Positions 9,004-17,809 of a stretch of 64,000 bases of DNA are shown in pieces. The stretch comes from CAZPBN01 sp964584935. GTDB lineage: Bacteria > Acidobacteriota > Aminicenantia > Aminicenantales > Aminicenantaceae. Where the stretch lies: assembly GCA_964584935.1 (NCBI GenBank), contig CAZPBN010000014.1, forward strand, positions 1 through 64,000. Direction: 5' to 3'. The notes below the pieces were generated by a model. It had not been told where the DNA came from and searched no databases. It saw nothing but the letters and a program-made list of their open reading frames with translations. The position numbers and the translations under genes were made by a program. Each line of letters begins with the position of its first letter. Position 1 is the stretch's first letter.

Positions 9004-9327
9004 ATGAAAGACAGATGGATTTTCCTGATATTTCTTCTTACTTTTCTGGCTGCTAAAGTTCTTGGATACAAACTGGGCCTGGCCAGAGCCATCGGAGCCA
9101 TCATTTTTGCGGTAATCATAGGCCTCATCATGCATCTTCTGTTCAAAAAAGAAGAGGAAAAAAACAGAGAGAAATCAGACTTTGTGGAAAGCGAAGAAAA
9201 AGAACCCCGCCCCTTATGGAAGACCACACTTTATTTCGCTGTGATGGTGGCTATCCTTGTTTTTATTGCCCTGGTGGTCATTATGGCAACAATCACAGGT
9301 TTGATTTATGGACAATTTTTTTCATGA
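9004..9327 (+). pseudogene. Shortened membrane permease (UPF0718/ArsP-like), probable internal-deletion remnant
   Basis: 108 residues from ATG 9004 (an earlier ATG at 8956 lies inside the operator). There are two N-terminal hydrophobic segments (residues ~5-19 and ~24-45), a charged linker of Lys/Glu, one long hydrophobic segment and the ending ATITGLIYGQFF. From memory, UPF0718/ArsP-type permeases are ~300-400 residues and show a similar mid-protein 'GLARAIGAI...GLIMHLLF' region, a charged linker, and a conserved C-terminal 'ATITGxIYG' end. Here these pieces are joined with most of the C-terminal membrane half, and the N-terminus, missing. It may be a degraded arsenical exporter or a small membrane protein in its own right. 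It has the operator-controlled promoter directly upstream. Confidence 0.5.
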
Positions 9328-9390
9328 AGTCCTCTAAATTTATTGTTTTAAACGAGAAAAACAAGAAACTCATAGCTGGGAGGTTAAAAA

Positions 9391-9642
9391 ATGGAAATCA
9401 GGATTTTAGGACTGGGTTGTCCCCGGTGCAGAGAAGTGGAAAAAAGAACCATCGATGCCCTGGCAGAGCTTGATGTAAAGGCAGACATTCAGAAAGTGAC
9501 TGACATCAAGAAAATTTCAGAGTATAAAGTCTTTGCCACGCCCGCTCTGGTCGTCAACAAAAAAATAAAGGCTTCCGGCCGTATCCCAACTTCCAAGGAA
9601 ATCAAGAAGTGGATCCAGGAAGAGATGGAAACCGGTTCATAG
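9391..9642 (+). CDS. Small thioredoxin-fold redox-active disulfide protein
   Basis: 83 residues, cytoplasmic. The CPRC active site lies at Cys10-Cys13 after a short beta strand (MEIRILGLG), and a cis-Pro loop (FATPALVVN) sits near residue 50. This length and motif fit the glutaredoxin/thioredoxin-like 'redox-active disulfide protein 2' family. A good AGG ribosome site precedes ATG 9391. In arsenic clusters such proteins often accompany UPF0718 permeases and could reduce ArsC or deliver metalloid; the precise role is inferred from location between the permease remnant and arsC. Confidence 0.82.
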   Translation: MEIRILGLGCPRCREVEKRTIDALAELDVKADIQKVTDIKKISEYKVFATPALVVNKKIKASGRIPTSKEIKKWIQEEMETGS

Positions 9643-9738
9643 ACTTAAGAGTCATGCTGATGCTTGCGCGGATATGTTTAAGAACCCGGACCTGGTTCAG
9701 TCAAGACGACTAGGATTTTTTCATAAGGATAACAAGCG

Positions 9739-10173
9739 ATGGGTGATCAACCTGCAAAAAAGAAGATTTTATTTGTCTGTACCCATAATTCGGCACGCTC
9801 CCAAATGGCAGAAGGACTGATGAATTCATTGCACGGGAATGGATATGAAGCAGCCAGCGCAGGAACAGAACCAACCACTATCAATCCCTATGCTGTTCAA
9901 GTCATGTCCGAGATCGGCATTGATATCTCAAATCATCGGTCAAAAAGCATTTATGAATTTACTGAGCAAAAATTTGATTATGTGATAACAGTCTGCGACA
10001 ATGCCAAGGAGACCTGTCCGTTCTTTCCAGGAGGTATGAAACGCCTGCACTTCAGCTTTGAAGACCCGGCCTCTTTCAAAGGGAATAAAGCAGATACCTT
10101 ATCGTTTTTTAGGCGGATCAGAGATGAGATCAAGCTCCGCTTAGAAACACTTATCAAAGAATTGGAACCATAA
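9739..10173 (+). CDS. arsC: Arsenate reductase, thioredoxin-coupled (LMW phosphatase fold)
   Basis: 144 residues. The phosphatase-like P-loop CTHNSAR spans Cys14-Arg20. Two further cysteines, Cys86 and Cys93 (VCDNAKETCPFF), match the redox relay of thioredoxin-dependent ArsC, which passes the disulfide from the catalytic Cys to the surface pair. FEDPAS holds the Asp-Pro pair of the acid loop. The reaction is arsenate to arsenite. It belongs to the arsR-controlled group; the small CPRC protein just upstream is a plausible electron donor. No intact arsenite exporter is visible in the window. An ATP-independent family length of ~130-145 residues agrees. Confidence 0.9.
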   Translation: MGDQPAKKKILFVCTHNSARSQMAEGLMNSLHGNGYEAASAGTEPTTINPYAVQVMSEIGIDISNHRSKSIYEFTEQKFDYVITVCDNAKETCPFFPGGMKRLHFSFEDPASFKGNKADTLSFFRRIRDEIKLRLETLIKELEP

Positions 10174-10237
10174 TCACAAATGAGGGGTTATTCAAGCAGC
10201 CAGCAGTGCTTATCATAACTGTTCTTTTAAGAATTCA

Positions 10238-10350
10238 TTGACAGCCCGATATTGCATTCGGGATGACGAAATCGAGAATTGGAAGAACGAGGGACGGAAA
10301 TGATTAGGAGGTTTCCAACGCATCATTTATATCCACGTTAAGAGCAAGAG
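10238..10350 (+). pseudogene. Decayed copy of the VapB-VapC junction
   Basis: Bases 10238-10305 are nearly identical (about 3 differences in 68 bp) to 10856-10923, the end of the intact antitoxin and start of the toxin. Similarity fades over the following ~45 bp, where the toxin N-terminus equivalent acquires stops. This is a broken second copy of the toxin-antitoxin operon ~0.6 kb upstream of the intact one. Confidence 0.8.
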
Positions 10351-10445
10351 GATCCCTTTTATTATGATTTTTCCTAATCTACTATTTTGCCAATTTGCTT
10401 TAGCTAACATCGTATTTAAAAAATTAGCAGAAAAAGAAGGTAAGA

Positions 10446-10594
10446 TGGATTGAACTGCACCCCAAAATTTGAACCACATGGTGTGCTAGTATTTTCGTGA
10501 TATAATAGACATCATCAGAGTGAAAAGGAAGCCCTTTTGAGGAGGCAGATGATGTCAGACAAACATAGTTCAGCAGTGAGATCTAAGTAGGGGA
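10446..10594 (+). mobile_element. Probable left end of an IS3-like element with truncated orfA
   Basis: TGAACTGCACCCCAAAA at ~10449 resembles an IS3-family terminal repeat. It is followed by a spacer, a ribosome site (GAGG) and a short frame (ATG 10552, MSDKHSSAVRSK then stop) like the first residues of an IS3 OrfA. No matching right end is seen, so this is a solo remnant. Identification rests on recall of family ends. Confidence 0.4.
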
Positions 10595-10678
10595 TTTTAT
10601 TATATTGATAAAGAAATTTTGACAATATTCCATTATGCTATTATAATGGTTCCATAATAATTCTATAAAGGTGACATT

Positions 10679-10921
10679 ATGGCAACTTTAACGATTAAAA
10701 ACATCCCTCCAGAGGTCTATGAGAGGTTGAAGCGACGCGCTAAAGCCAGCCGGCGAAGCATCAATCAAGAAGTTATCGCTGTCATTGAACAGTCTCTTGA
10801 GACATCTCCCATTGATGTGGATTCTACCCTCAAGCGGACGAGGGAGATTCGAGAATTGACTGCCCGATATTGCATTCGGGATGACGAAATCGAGAATTGG
10901 AAGGACGAGGGACGTAAATGA
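10679..10921 (+). CDS. FitA/VapB-type ribbon-helix-helix antitoxin
   Basis: 80 residues. The N-terminal TLTIKNIPPEVYERLKRRAK and the NQEVIAVIEQSL helix form a ribbon-helix-helix DNA-binding domain of the FitA type. The C-terminal half (DDEIENWKDEGRK) is the acidic/aromatic tail expected to occupy the toxin active site. It overlaps the toxin start by 4 bp (ATGA), as is usual for such pairs. Expected to bind its own promoter (AT-rich stretch 10600-10670 with repeats of the CCATTATG/CATAAT kind) and repress the operon together with the toxin. A decayed copy lies 0.6 kb upstream. Confidence 0.88.
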   Translation: MATLTIKNIPPEVYERLKRRAKASRRSINQEVIAVIEQSLETSPIDVDSTLKRTREIRELTARYCIRDDEIENWKDEGRK

Positions 10922-11313
10922 TTGTGGTGGATTCGAATATCATCATTTATATCCATGTTAACAGCGAAAGAACTCCTCAAGCTCTTCAAATTCTCAAAAA
11001 GGATCCTTGCTGGGTGGCTCCACCGCTTTGGGAAAGTGAATTCCGAAATGTTTTGTCTGGATATATTCGGCACAGTATTCTGAATCTCGAGCAGGCGAAT
11101 AAGGTTATGAATTCGGCACTTAAGACCATGGAAGGAAAAGAAATCCTTCCTCCATCAAATCGTGTGTTGGAATTGGTTGCAGCAAGTGACTGCTCAGCCT
11201 ATGACTGTGAGTATGTTGCTCTGGCACAACATCTCAACATAAAACTCGTTACCGGTGATCAAAAAATTCTTAGAAACTTTCCCGAAACATCCGTAGATCT
11301 TAGTGCTTTTTAA
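10918..11313 (+). CDS. vapC: VapC-type PIN-domain RNase toxin
   Basis: 131 residues. VVDSNIIIY gives the first PIN-domain acidic residue near position 5; E40 in LWESEFRNVL, D94/D98 in SAYDCEYVALA and D113 in LVTGDQKIL supply the other metal ligands. Full length for the family. PIN toxins are Mg-dependent ribonucleases, often cutting tRNA or rRNA loops. It forms a translationally coupled pair with the antitoxin just upstream. The pair looks intact and is probably functional. Confidence 0.88.
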   Translation: MIVVDSNIIIYIHVNSERTPQALQILKKDPCWVAPPLWESEFRNVLSGYIRHSILNLEQANKVMNSALKTMEGKEILPPSNRVLELVAASDCSAYDCEYVALAQHLNIKLVTGDQKILRNFPETSVDLSAF

Positions 11314-11444
11314 TGGTCAATTCTTTTGAAATTTTTTATAAAAAAGGAATCCTGTGAGATATTATTTTCATTAAAGTGCAGTCAAAAAGCCAATATTTCC
11401 CGCGATTGAAATCGGGCAATAAAGCATGAAAAATGCGATTCCTG

Positions 11445-13502
11445 TTATTCTGTTTTTTCTTTAATATGCAAAATCTGATTGGCTTTGATGTCTTTGATTT
11501 TTTGAACAATTCCGCTGGGCCAGGTGATGGTGATCTCTTCGATTGTTTTGTTTTTTCCTAGTCCAAAGTGGAGCCTTTTTGAGTTTTGTGCATAGGTGTG
11601 ACAACCTCCCAACTGTTCTCTGAGCTGGCTTTTTCCTCCTGCGGTCACAATAACACGGGCGCCGATGGCATCCCGGTTGGACACAGTGCCCTCCAGATCG
11701 ATTTCAATCCAGTTGTTGGTATTTCCTTTGTTGCGGAGAAGAACAGGAGGGGAAAAGAGATAAATTCTGGTGAAAGCCGGGAATGTGACCTCGCTCAATA
11801 GAATGTCCAGGAATCCATCGTTATCATAATCGGCAACCGCTATCTTCTCGGCTTCTCTAACCTCTGTATAAGAAAGAGTTCCGGAATATCCAGAAGCCCC
11901 GCAAGCATCCGGAATTTTGACAAAGGTTCCGTCTCCTTTGTTCTCATAATATATATTTGGGAGATTGATGGTTGGAGAAATGCATCCCATATAGATGTCA
12001 ACATCCATATCATTGTCAAAATCTCCGGTGACCACATATTGGGAAGAGGTGGGTTTGGTCAATCCGGATTTCCTTGTCCTGTCCACATATTTTCCATTTT
12101 TCTGGATTAAAAGCGTATCTTTCAATGCAGATTTCTTCTCCAGAGACTTAACTGGAGGAAGGTTGTGCATAGGTTTTTTTGATTGGAGAAAAAACTTTAT
12201 CCCGAAAAAATCCTCCTTGTCTCCGACGACTAACTTGATATCCCATTGATCCTTTTTTGAATCATAACCAATATACAAACCATGCTTGGTATCATCGAGA
12301 ATTCCCAGAAAGTCTTTATTGTTTTTGTCAAGAATGAGAGGCCATCTTTGAGGCGTAACTCCTTTCGCTCCCGTATAAGTATGTTTGAGTATGCTTTCAG
12401 GTATTCCCGGTCTCCATCTGAATGTGCTTAAAATAACAGCATCCTCTGACTTGAAAGAGATTTTAAAAGGATCTGAGCGGGAAGAGGTTATTATGGCAGA
12501 GAGATTATCTTTAGCCAGTAGAACTTTATGATTGTTTCTGATAATTCTATTTAAAACCCTGCTTCCTATTTTTGATCTCACTAAAAATATATCTGATTTC
12601 AAATCACCATTGAAATCGGCGATGGCTATATCTGAAACATTCATTCCTTTTCCGTTTCTCGAATTGATCTCGAGAGAGCTGTTTAAGATAGAACCGCACA
12701 TCTTGTTTTCATTATCAGCCTGCCAGTATTCCTGGCTGCATACCAGTATATCTGTGTGATTTTCCAGATTGATAACGTGATAAGGAGGGAGAAAGCCGAA
12801 AGATAAATCTTTTCCCTGACTCTTGATATCTTTTATCTTTTTAAAACCACCATTTTTTCTCTGCCTGAAGAGTGCTGTGCTTGCTTTTTCATCTTTTCTT
12901 TCCAAATTAACCAGGAGAATATCCAAAAGACCATCGTTGTTTTCGTCAATCCATAAGGGAAAGCGGCCTCTTCCCAGGCTGTAGCCTAAGCCCAATTCTT
13001 TGGCTTTCTCATGGAGTTTTCCTTGAGAGTTCTCCAGGAAAAGGTTTGACACACCCACTTTATCCTTTCCTAAACGCCCTCCCATTGTTACAAAGAGATC
13101 TTGATCGCCGTCATTGTCATAATCAGCCCAGGCTGATCCATGACAATCTCCTTTGGCATTCCTTGGCCAAACTGTTGTGAAAATATCTTTGAATGTCCCA
13201 TTGCCTTTATTTAAAAACAATCTTGCTTTTTTATTTATTTTTTTAACTATTTTTGATTTGATACCGTGGCGGGAAAACCAGATGTCATAAAAGCCGTCAT
13301 GATTGAAATCAACCCAGGAAATGCTGTAGGAATCAATGGGTTTCTGTCCCTCCCAATAAATTCCTGATTGGAAGGTTACGTCTTCAAAAGATATTTTAGG
13401 ATTGGGGGAAGAGTAGGGTGGGATAAAAATTGCTTTGATAATATATAAGGACGCACCGAACAATATGATTATGAGAAAAATGAATAGATATTTTTTTTTC
13501 AT
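11445..13502 (-). CDS. FG-GAP repeat / ASPIC-UnbV (CRTAC1-like) exported protein
   Basis: The frame extends to 13691, but the ATG at 13502 has an excellent AGGAAGGAATC ribosome site and begins a hydrophobic export segment (KKKYLFIFLIIILFG), so the product is 685 residues. At least six Asp-rich calcium-binding loops of the FG-GAP type are visible (DFNHDGFYD, DYDNDGDQD, DENNDGLLD, DFNGDLKSD, DFDNDMDVD, DYDNDGFLD), spread across the chain as in a seven-bladed propeller. The C-terminal ~90 residues carry the ASPIC/UnbV domain (RDAIGARVIV, GGCHTYAQNS, ITITWPSG). Probably anchored in the inner membrane or periplasmic/surface. Divergently placed from a sulfatase-like gene across a 247-bp region; function unknown. 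Confidence 0.85.
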   Translation of the reverse strand: MKKKYLFIFLIIILFGASLYIIKAIFIPPYSSPNPKISFEDVTFQSGIYWEGQKPIDSYSISWVDFNHDGFYDIWFSRHGIKSKIVKKINKKARLFLNKGNGTFKDIFTTVWPRNAKGDCHGSAWADYDNDGDQDLFVTMGGRLGKDKVGVSNLFLENSQGKLHEKAKELGLGYSLGRGRFPLWIDENNDGLLDILLVNLERKDEKASTALFRQRKNGGFKKIKDIKSQGKDLSFGFLPPYHVINLENHTDILVCSQEYWQADNENKMCGSILNSSLEINSRNGKGMNVSDIAIADFNGDLKSDIFLVRSKIGSRVLNRIIRNNHKVLLAKDNLSAIITSSRSDPFKISFKSEDAVILSTFRWRPGIPESILKHTYTGAKGVTPQRWPLILDKNNKDFLGILDDTKHGLYIGYDSKKDQWDIKLVVGDKEDFFGIKFFLQSKKPMHNLPPVKSLEKKSALKDTLLIQKNGKYVDRTRKSGLTKPTSSQYVVTGDFDNDMDVDIYMGCISPTINLPNIYYENKGDGTFVKIPDACGASGYSGTLSYTEVREAEKIAVADYDNDGFLDILLSEVTFPAFTRIYLFSPPVLLRNKGNTNNWIEIDLEGTVSNRDAIGARVIVTAGGKSQLREQLGGCHTYAQNSKRLHFGLGKNKTIEEITITWPSGIVQKIKDIKANQILHIKEKTE

Positions 13503-13634
13503 GATTCCTTCCTTTTTTAAAGTACCATTATAATCCATATTGTTGTGCCTGTCATATTGTGATTTATTGTATTGGTAACAATCCGTATTGTAATGTATTT
13601 GAAAAATGTACAAGATTGTATTTTTGTTTATTGC

Positions 13635-13656
13635 GGCTCGATGCGGGGATCGGGCC
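13635..13656. repeat. Small dispersed hairpin repeat, copy 1
   Basis: GGCTCGAT (13635-13642), 6-bp GC-rich loop, ATCGGGCC (13649-13656), one G:T mismatch in the stem. The same two arms occur at 20263-20292, and a shared CGATGCGGGG core occurs at 22814-22823. Confidence 0.6.
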
Positions 13657-13749
13657 CTACAGAAATACTTATTTTGACAAAAATTTAACATAAGTGATAA
13701 AATATAAAACTATCAATATGAGTCAATTTTTAGTCAATAAAGGAAAAGT

Positions 13750-15414
13750 ATGAGGAAAGAAAAGTTTCGAAAAAGAAATGTTGTCGCAAGAAAAAGATGG
13801 TTTTCATTAGTTATTGTGGTTGGATTGATTTTTTTTGCTTTTTTCCTGTATTCCTGCCGGAGAAAAGCTTCAGATTTTAATTTTATTTTTATGACTTTAG
13901 ACACCCAGAGATCGGACTACATAGGGATTTACAATCATCCTGTGGCAGGGGATACACCCAATCTGGATTCACTGGCAAAAAAGGGGATAGTGTTTGAGAA
14001 CTGCTTCTGTCTTGTACCTACCACTCTTCCTTCTCACGCCAATATGTTTTTTTCGGAATCCCCCCAAAAGCTCAAAGTCTTTAATAATGGTCAGGTTATC
14101 AGGAATAGAAATAAACCTCCTTCATTTGTCCAGGTATTCAAAAAGCATGAATTCACCTCTGCAGCGTTTATTTCTTTAAAAGTTCTGAAAAAGCGGTTCG
14201 GCCTATCCGAGGGTTTCAATGTTTATAAAGAGGATTTTCATAAAAGAAGATGGTATCTGACCGCTGCGGAAGTCAATGACAATGTTCTTCCCTGGCTAGA
14301 ACAAAATAAGGATAATAAATTTTTCCTCTGGGTTCATTACTCTGATCCTCATGAACCTTATTATCCTCCGCCCTCTGAAAAAGAGCTTAAACTCTATCTT
14401 AACGGCAATCTGGTGAGAGAATTTTATTTGGATAAGACCAAATATTCTATAGATCTGGATCTGAAAAAGGGCGTGAATCATATCGTTTTTGAAGTTAAAA
14501 ACGAATTTATTGAAGACCCAGAAGAGGCTCAAGCTGTGATTGATAAATTAAATATTTCTGAGCTCCAGAAAGAACAGAATGTTCAGGTCAGACTGACAGA
14601 AGGATGGGAGGCCCGCAAGATAGAAAATAGATACCTCATCCACAAGCAGGGTAAAATGACCATTAACAATCCGGCGTCCACGCAAAAAATCAAACTCTTT
14701 TTCAGCGCCAAACTCATCACTCCTCTGGAGAATAAACTGGATCAGTACCGCAGGGAAGTCGAATACATGGATCAGCAGATCGGCATTCTGTTAGAAAAAC
14801 TTAAGGAATTGAATCTGGACAGGAAAACGAATTTTCTCATTATTGGTGATCATGGAGAAGGTCTAGGGGAATACATGATTAAAACTGGTAAAAGCAATAT
14901 TCATCCTCATTTCGGTCATACGCATTACTTGTATTCGGTGTACATGAAGATTCCACTCATCATTTATAGACCTCAATCGGATACTAATGGGGTGAAGATC
15001 AAAGCACCGGTCACCACACTGGATGTGGCTCCCACAATTATGAATATCATGGGATTTAAAAATCTAAAGCATTTCGAAGGCAAAAATCTTCTAAAAATAA
15101 AAAACAGTTCCAATCGACAAATTTATCATCAGGCTCATAAACCCCTGGCTAACAAAAACCGGTTTGCCCTGCTGGAATATCCCTGGCATCTGATCTCTAC
15201 TCCTGGAGAGCAAAAATATGAACTTTTTAATCTTGAAGATGATCCTTACGAAGAAAATGATATTTACAGCAAAAAACAAGAATCTTCTCTTTTAATTCGT
15301 ATGAAAAAAGAGTTGAATTCTTTTATTCGTGAAGTTTTAGAAGAAAAGAAAACATCTTCCGAAATCAGTGAAGAAAGCAAAGATATGCTGAGAACCCTGG
15401 GATACATCAAGTAA
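13750..15414 (+). CDS. Sulfatase/alkaline-phosphatase superfamily hydrolase, membrane-anchored
   Basis: 554 residues with a basic N-terminus and one membrane segment (~residues 19-35, ending near a Cys). The metal site pieces are visible: TLDTQRSDYIG near residue 50, IIGDHGEGLGEY near 365 and GHTHYLY near 394. The nucleophile region reads TTLPSHAN. There is Thr rather than the Cys/Ser-x-Pro-x-Arg needed for formylglycine, so phosphoester or phosphotransfer chemistry is more likely than sulfate removal. Residues ~210-310 form a beta-rich insertion not usual in the core. The ending LRTLGYIK is common in this group. It is divergent from the FG-GAP protein. Substrate unknown. Confidence 0.78.
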   Translation: MRKEKFRKRNVVARKRWFSLVIVVGLIFFAFFLYSCRRKASDFNFIFMTLDTQRSDYIGIYNHPVAGDTPNLDSLAKKGIVFENCFCLVPTTLPSHANMFFSESPQKLKVFNNGQVIRNRNKPPSFVQVFKKHEFTSAAFISLKVLKKRFGLSEGFNVYKEDFHKRRWYLTAAEVNDNVLPWLEQNKDNKFFLWVHYSDPHEPYYPPPSEKELKLYLNGNLVREFYLDKTKYSIDLDLKKGVNHIVFEVKNEFIEDPEEAQAVIDKLNISELQKEQNVQVRLTEGWEARKIENRYLIHKQGKMTINNPASTQKIKLFFSAKLITPLENKLDQYRREVEYMDQQIGILLEKLKELNLDRKTNFLIIGDHGEGLGEYMIKTGKSNIHPHFGHTHYLYSVYMKIPLIIYRPQSDTNGVKIKAPVTTLDVAPTIMNIMGFKNLKHFEGKNLLKIKNSSNRQIYHQAHKPLANKNRFALLEYPWHLISTPGEQKYELFNLEDDPYEENDIYSKKQESSLLIRMKKELNSFIREVLEEKKTSSEISEESKDMLRTLGYIK

Positions 15415-15443
15415 TAATCAGGATTTTAAAGAATTGAAATTTC

Positions 15444-16205
15444 TTATTGTCCTATAATCTCCAGATACTTGTTGATTTGTTCTCTTTTTTGAGGGTCTTC
15501 TATTCTTTCCCTGATATCCAGAAAAATTTTTTTGGCTTCCGAATACTGTTTGTTTTTAAAATAGGCAACAGCAAGGTTGAATTGAATAGTGACATCGTTT
15601 TTTATGATGTCTAAAGCGCTTTGATAGCTTGTGATGGCTTGGTTGTAATTTCCCAATTTTTCCTGGATGATTCCTCTCAGATTGTGTGACATGACCATAT
15701 TACTATTAAGGCTGATGGATTTATTGACAAAGGAAAGAGCTTGTTCGAGATTTCCCTGATCGAAACGCAGTTTGGCAAGATTGAAATAGGGAAGATGTTT
15801 GGACTTATATTTGTCATTGGAAATGGCGATGATAAATTCCTGTTCCGCTTTATCCAGATAACCCAGTTCATGATAGATGATCCCCAGATAATTGTGCACT
15901 TCAGTCAGAGCCGGATTGACTTGAAGCGTTTTTTTATAATACTTTTCTGCTTTTATGAGTTCTCCCTTCATGGAGTAAGCCAAGCCCAGGGAGCATAACG
16001 CCACGTCATAACGGGGATTGATGGAGATGGATTTGTTGAGATGCCATATGGCTTTATCGATGTTGTTATTCTGAAGATAGAACAATCCCATATTGTATTG
16101 GTATCTTGGATCATTTTCCCTCTGATTTTGAAGCTTCTTTTGATAGGAAGCACAAAAGGTTAAACTGAGACAAATAAATATGATTAAAATTAGCTTAATT
16201 TTCAT
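15444..16205 (-). CDS. TPR-repeat lipoprotein (PilF/PilW-like)
   Basis: 253 residues. A signal peptide with lipobox (LSLTFCAS, Cys near residue 18) is followed by six or so tetratricopeptide repeats, for example NMGLFYLQNNNIDKAIWHLNK and SLGLAYSMKGELIKAEKYYKK. GAGG lies before ATG 16205. The layout resembles PilF/PilW pilotins of type IV pili, but no pilus gene is in the window and TPR lipoproteins have many roles. It sits 18 bp downstream of gpsA and is probably the last gene of the phospholipid operon. Confidence 0.82.
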   Translation of the reverse strand: MKIKLILIIFICLSLTFCASYQKKLQNQRENDPRYQYNMGLFYLQNNNIDKAIWHLNKSISINPRYDVALCSLGLAYSMKGELIKAEKYYKKTLQVNPALTEVHNYLGIIYHELGYLDKAEQEFIIAISNDKYKSKHLPYFNLAKLRFDQGNLEQALSFVNKSISLNSNMVMSHNLRGIIQEKLGNYNQAITSYQSALDIIKNDVTIQFNLAVAYFKNKQYSEAKKIFLDIRERIEDPQKREQINKYLEIIGQ

Positions 16206-16223
16206 TTGTTTCTCCTCATATAT

Positions 16224-17222
16224 TTAATTCTCATGTTTCAATTTGCGTGACATTAAGTCTTGAAGAGCTTTTTTGGGTGATTTTTTCTTATAAATGACTT
16301 GGTAGACCTGCTCGCAAATAGGGAGTTCCACCTGTTCTGATTTTGCCAGTTTGTGGGCGGATAAGGTGGTAGTGATTCCTTCAGCAACCATATTCATGTT
16401 GGAAACAATTTGTTTCACTGTTTTTCCCTGTCCTAATTCATATCCCACCGAGCGATTGCGACTGAGTTTTCCAGTACAGGTGAGAACAAGATCTCCGATA
16501 CCAGCCAATCCTAAAAATGTCTCTTTTTTTGCTCCCAATTTCATTCCCAGTTTGGTTATTTCAGCAATCCCTCTGGTTATGAGGGCAGCAGCTGTGTTGT
16601 TTCCAAAGCCCAGGGAAAAGGAAATGCCCGTGGCAATGGCAATGACATTTTTTAAAGCGCCGCACAATTCAACTCCTATGATATCACTGGATGTGTAAGC
16701 ACGGAAATTCTTATAAGAAATCAGATGCTGGATTTTTTGGGAAAGATTCAATTTTTTGGAAGCAACAACCACTGTGGTGGGATGCTGGGCAGCAACCTCT
16801 CTAGCAAAACTGGGTCCGGAAAGAACCGCATAAGGAGGGAGGGCGGATGAAGGAAAAATTTCTTTGACCAGTTCACTCATTCTTTTCAGGGTTTTTTCTT
16901 CGATGCCTTTGGTCAGGCTGACAATAATCTGGTTTGGCGACAGATAGCCGGCAAGATTTCTGTATATTTTGCGGCAAAATTTGGAAGGGACTGCCACAAA
17001 GACGATATCAGCATCTTTAACAATGCTTTTAATATTGTTAGAAAAAGACACGGAAGGAGGAAAAACGAATCCAGGGAGAAACGTCTTGTTTTCAAAATTT
17101 TCCTGCATATCTATGAAAATGTCTTTTTCCCTTATCCATAGACTGGTGTCTATGCCTTTGCGGCCCAGATGAAGTGCAAACGCACTTCCCCAGGTTCCTC
17201 CGCCGATAACACAGACTTTCAT
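16224..17222 (-). CDS. gpsA: NAD(P)H-dependent glycerol-3-phosphate dehydrogenase
   Basis: 332 residues, usual family length. The Rossmann motif GGGTWGSAFA lies at residues ~7-16, a VPSKF segment near 78, GPSFAREVA near 140, and the catalytic-lysine helix GALKNVIAIATG near 190, followed by ITRGIAEI. It makes sn-glycerol-3-phosphate from dihydroxyacetone phosphate, the backbone for phospholipids. Its start overlaps the end of plsY by 4 bp, joining substrate supply with the acyltransferase that uses it. Confidence 0.95.
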   Translation of the reverse strand: MKVCVIGGGTWGSAFALHLGRKGIDTSLWIREKDIFIDMQENFENKTFLPGFVFPPSVSFSNNIKSIVKDADIVFVAVPSKFCRKIYRNLAGYLSPNQIIVSLTKGIEEKTLKRMSELVKEIFPSSALPPYAVLSGPSFAREVAAQHPTTVVVASKKLNLSQKIQHLISYKNFRAYTSSDIIGVELCGALKNVIAIATGISFSLGFGNNTAAALITRGIAEITKLGMKLGAKKETFLGLAGIGDLVLTCTGKLSRNRSVGYELGQGKTVKQIVSNMNMVAEGITTTLSAHKLAKSEQVELPICEQVYQVIYKKKSPKKALQDLMSRKLKHEN

Positions 17223-17809
17223 TGGTTGGCATCTCCCAGTTTTCTTTCATTTCCTCTGATTAGTCTTTTGACGTTATCCCTGTGTCTTAAAAGAATAAGC
17301 AAAAATATGATTACGGACAAAAAGATTATGTTTAGATTTCTGTCGAATAAAACCAATATAATGGGATAACTCAAGGAAGAGGTTAGAGATCCCAGAGAAA
17401 TATAACGGCTTATTCCTGAGACCAAAACAAACACACCCAGGCATATCAAAAAAGGATACACATCCAGAGCCGCATAGATGCCCATCATGGTTGCGATTCC
17501 TTTTCCTCCTTTGAATTTGATATATACGGGGAAACAGTGGCCCAGGATAGCAAACAGAGCGCAAAGCAAGGCTAACTTGGAGTCAGGGAATATTATTAAA
17601 GCTAGAAAAGGAGGAATAAATCCCTTGGCAAAGTCAAATATAAGAACAGGAAGGGCGTATTTCAATCCAAGGAGTCTGAGGACATTGGTGAATCCGATGT
17701 TTTTGCTTCCGAAATTCCGGATGTCCTCTCTTGTGACCCAACGGTAAATGATATATCCGGCAGGAATGGCTCCAAAAAAATAAGAAGCAGCAACAAATAA
17801 AGTTTTCAT
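17219..17809 (-). CDS. plsY: Acyl-phosphate:glycerol-3-phosphate acyltransferase
   Basis: 196 residues with about five membrane segments. The three PlsY motifs are present: GSKNIGFTNVLR (residues ~35-46), the glycine-rich FKGGKGIATMMG (~103-114) and a third near DNVKRLIRGNE at the C-terminus. It acylates glycerol-3-phosphate with acyl-phosphate in the inner membrane. It overlaps both neighbours by 4 bp (thpR upstream, gpsA downstream). Confidence 0.93.
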   Translation of the reverse strand: MKTLFVAASYFFGAIPAGYIIYRWVTREDIRNFGSKNIGFTNVLRLLGLKYALPVLIFDFAKGFIPPFLALIIFPDSKLALLCALFAILGHCFPVYIKFKGGKGIATMMGIYAALDVYPFLICLGVFVLVSGISRYISLGSLTSSLSYPIILVLFDRNLNIIFLSVIIFLLILLRHRDNVKRLIRGNERKLGDANQ

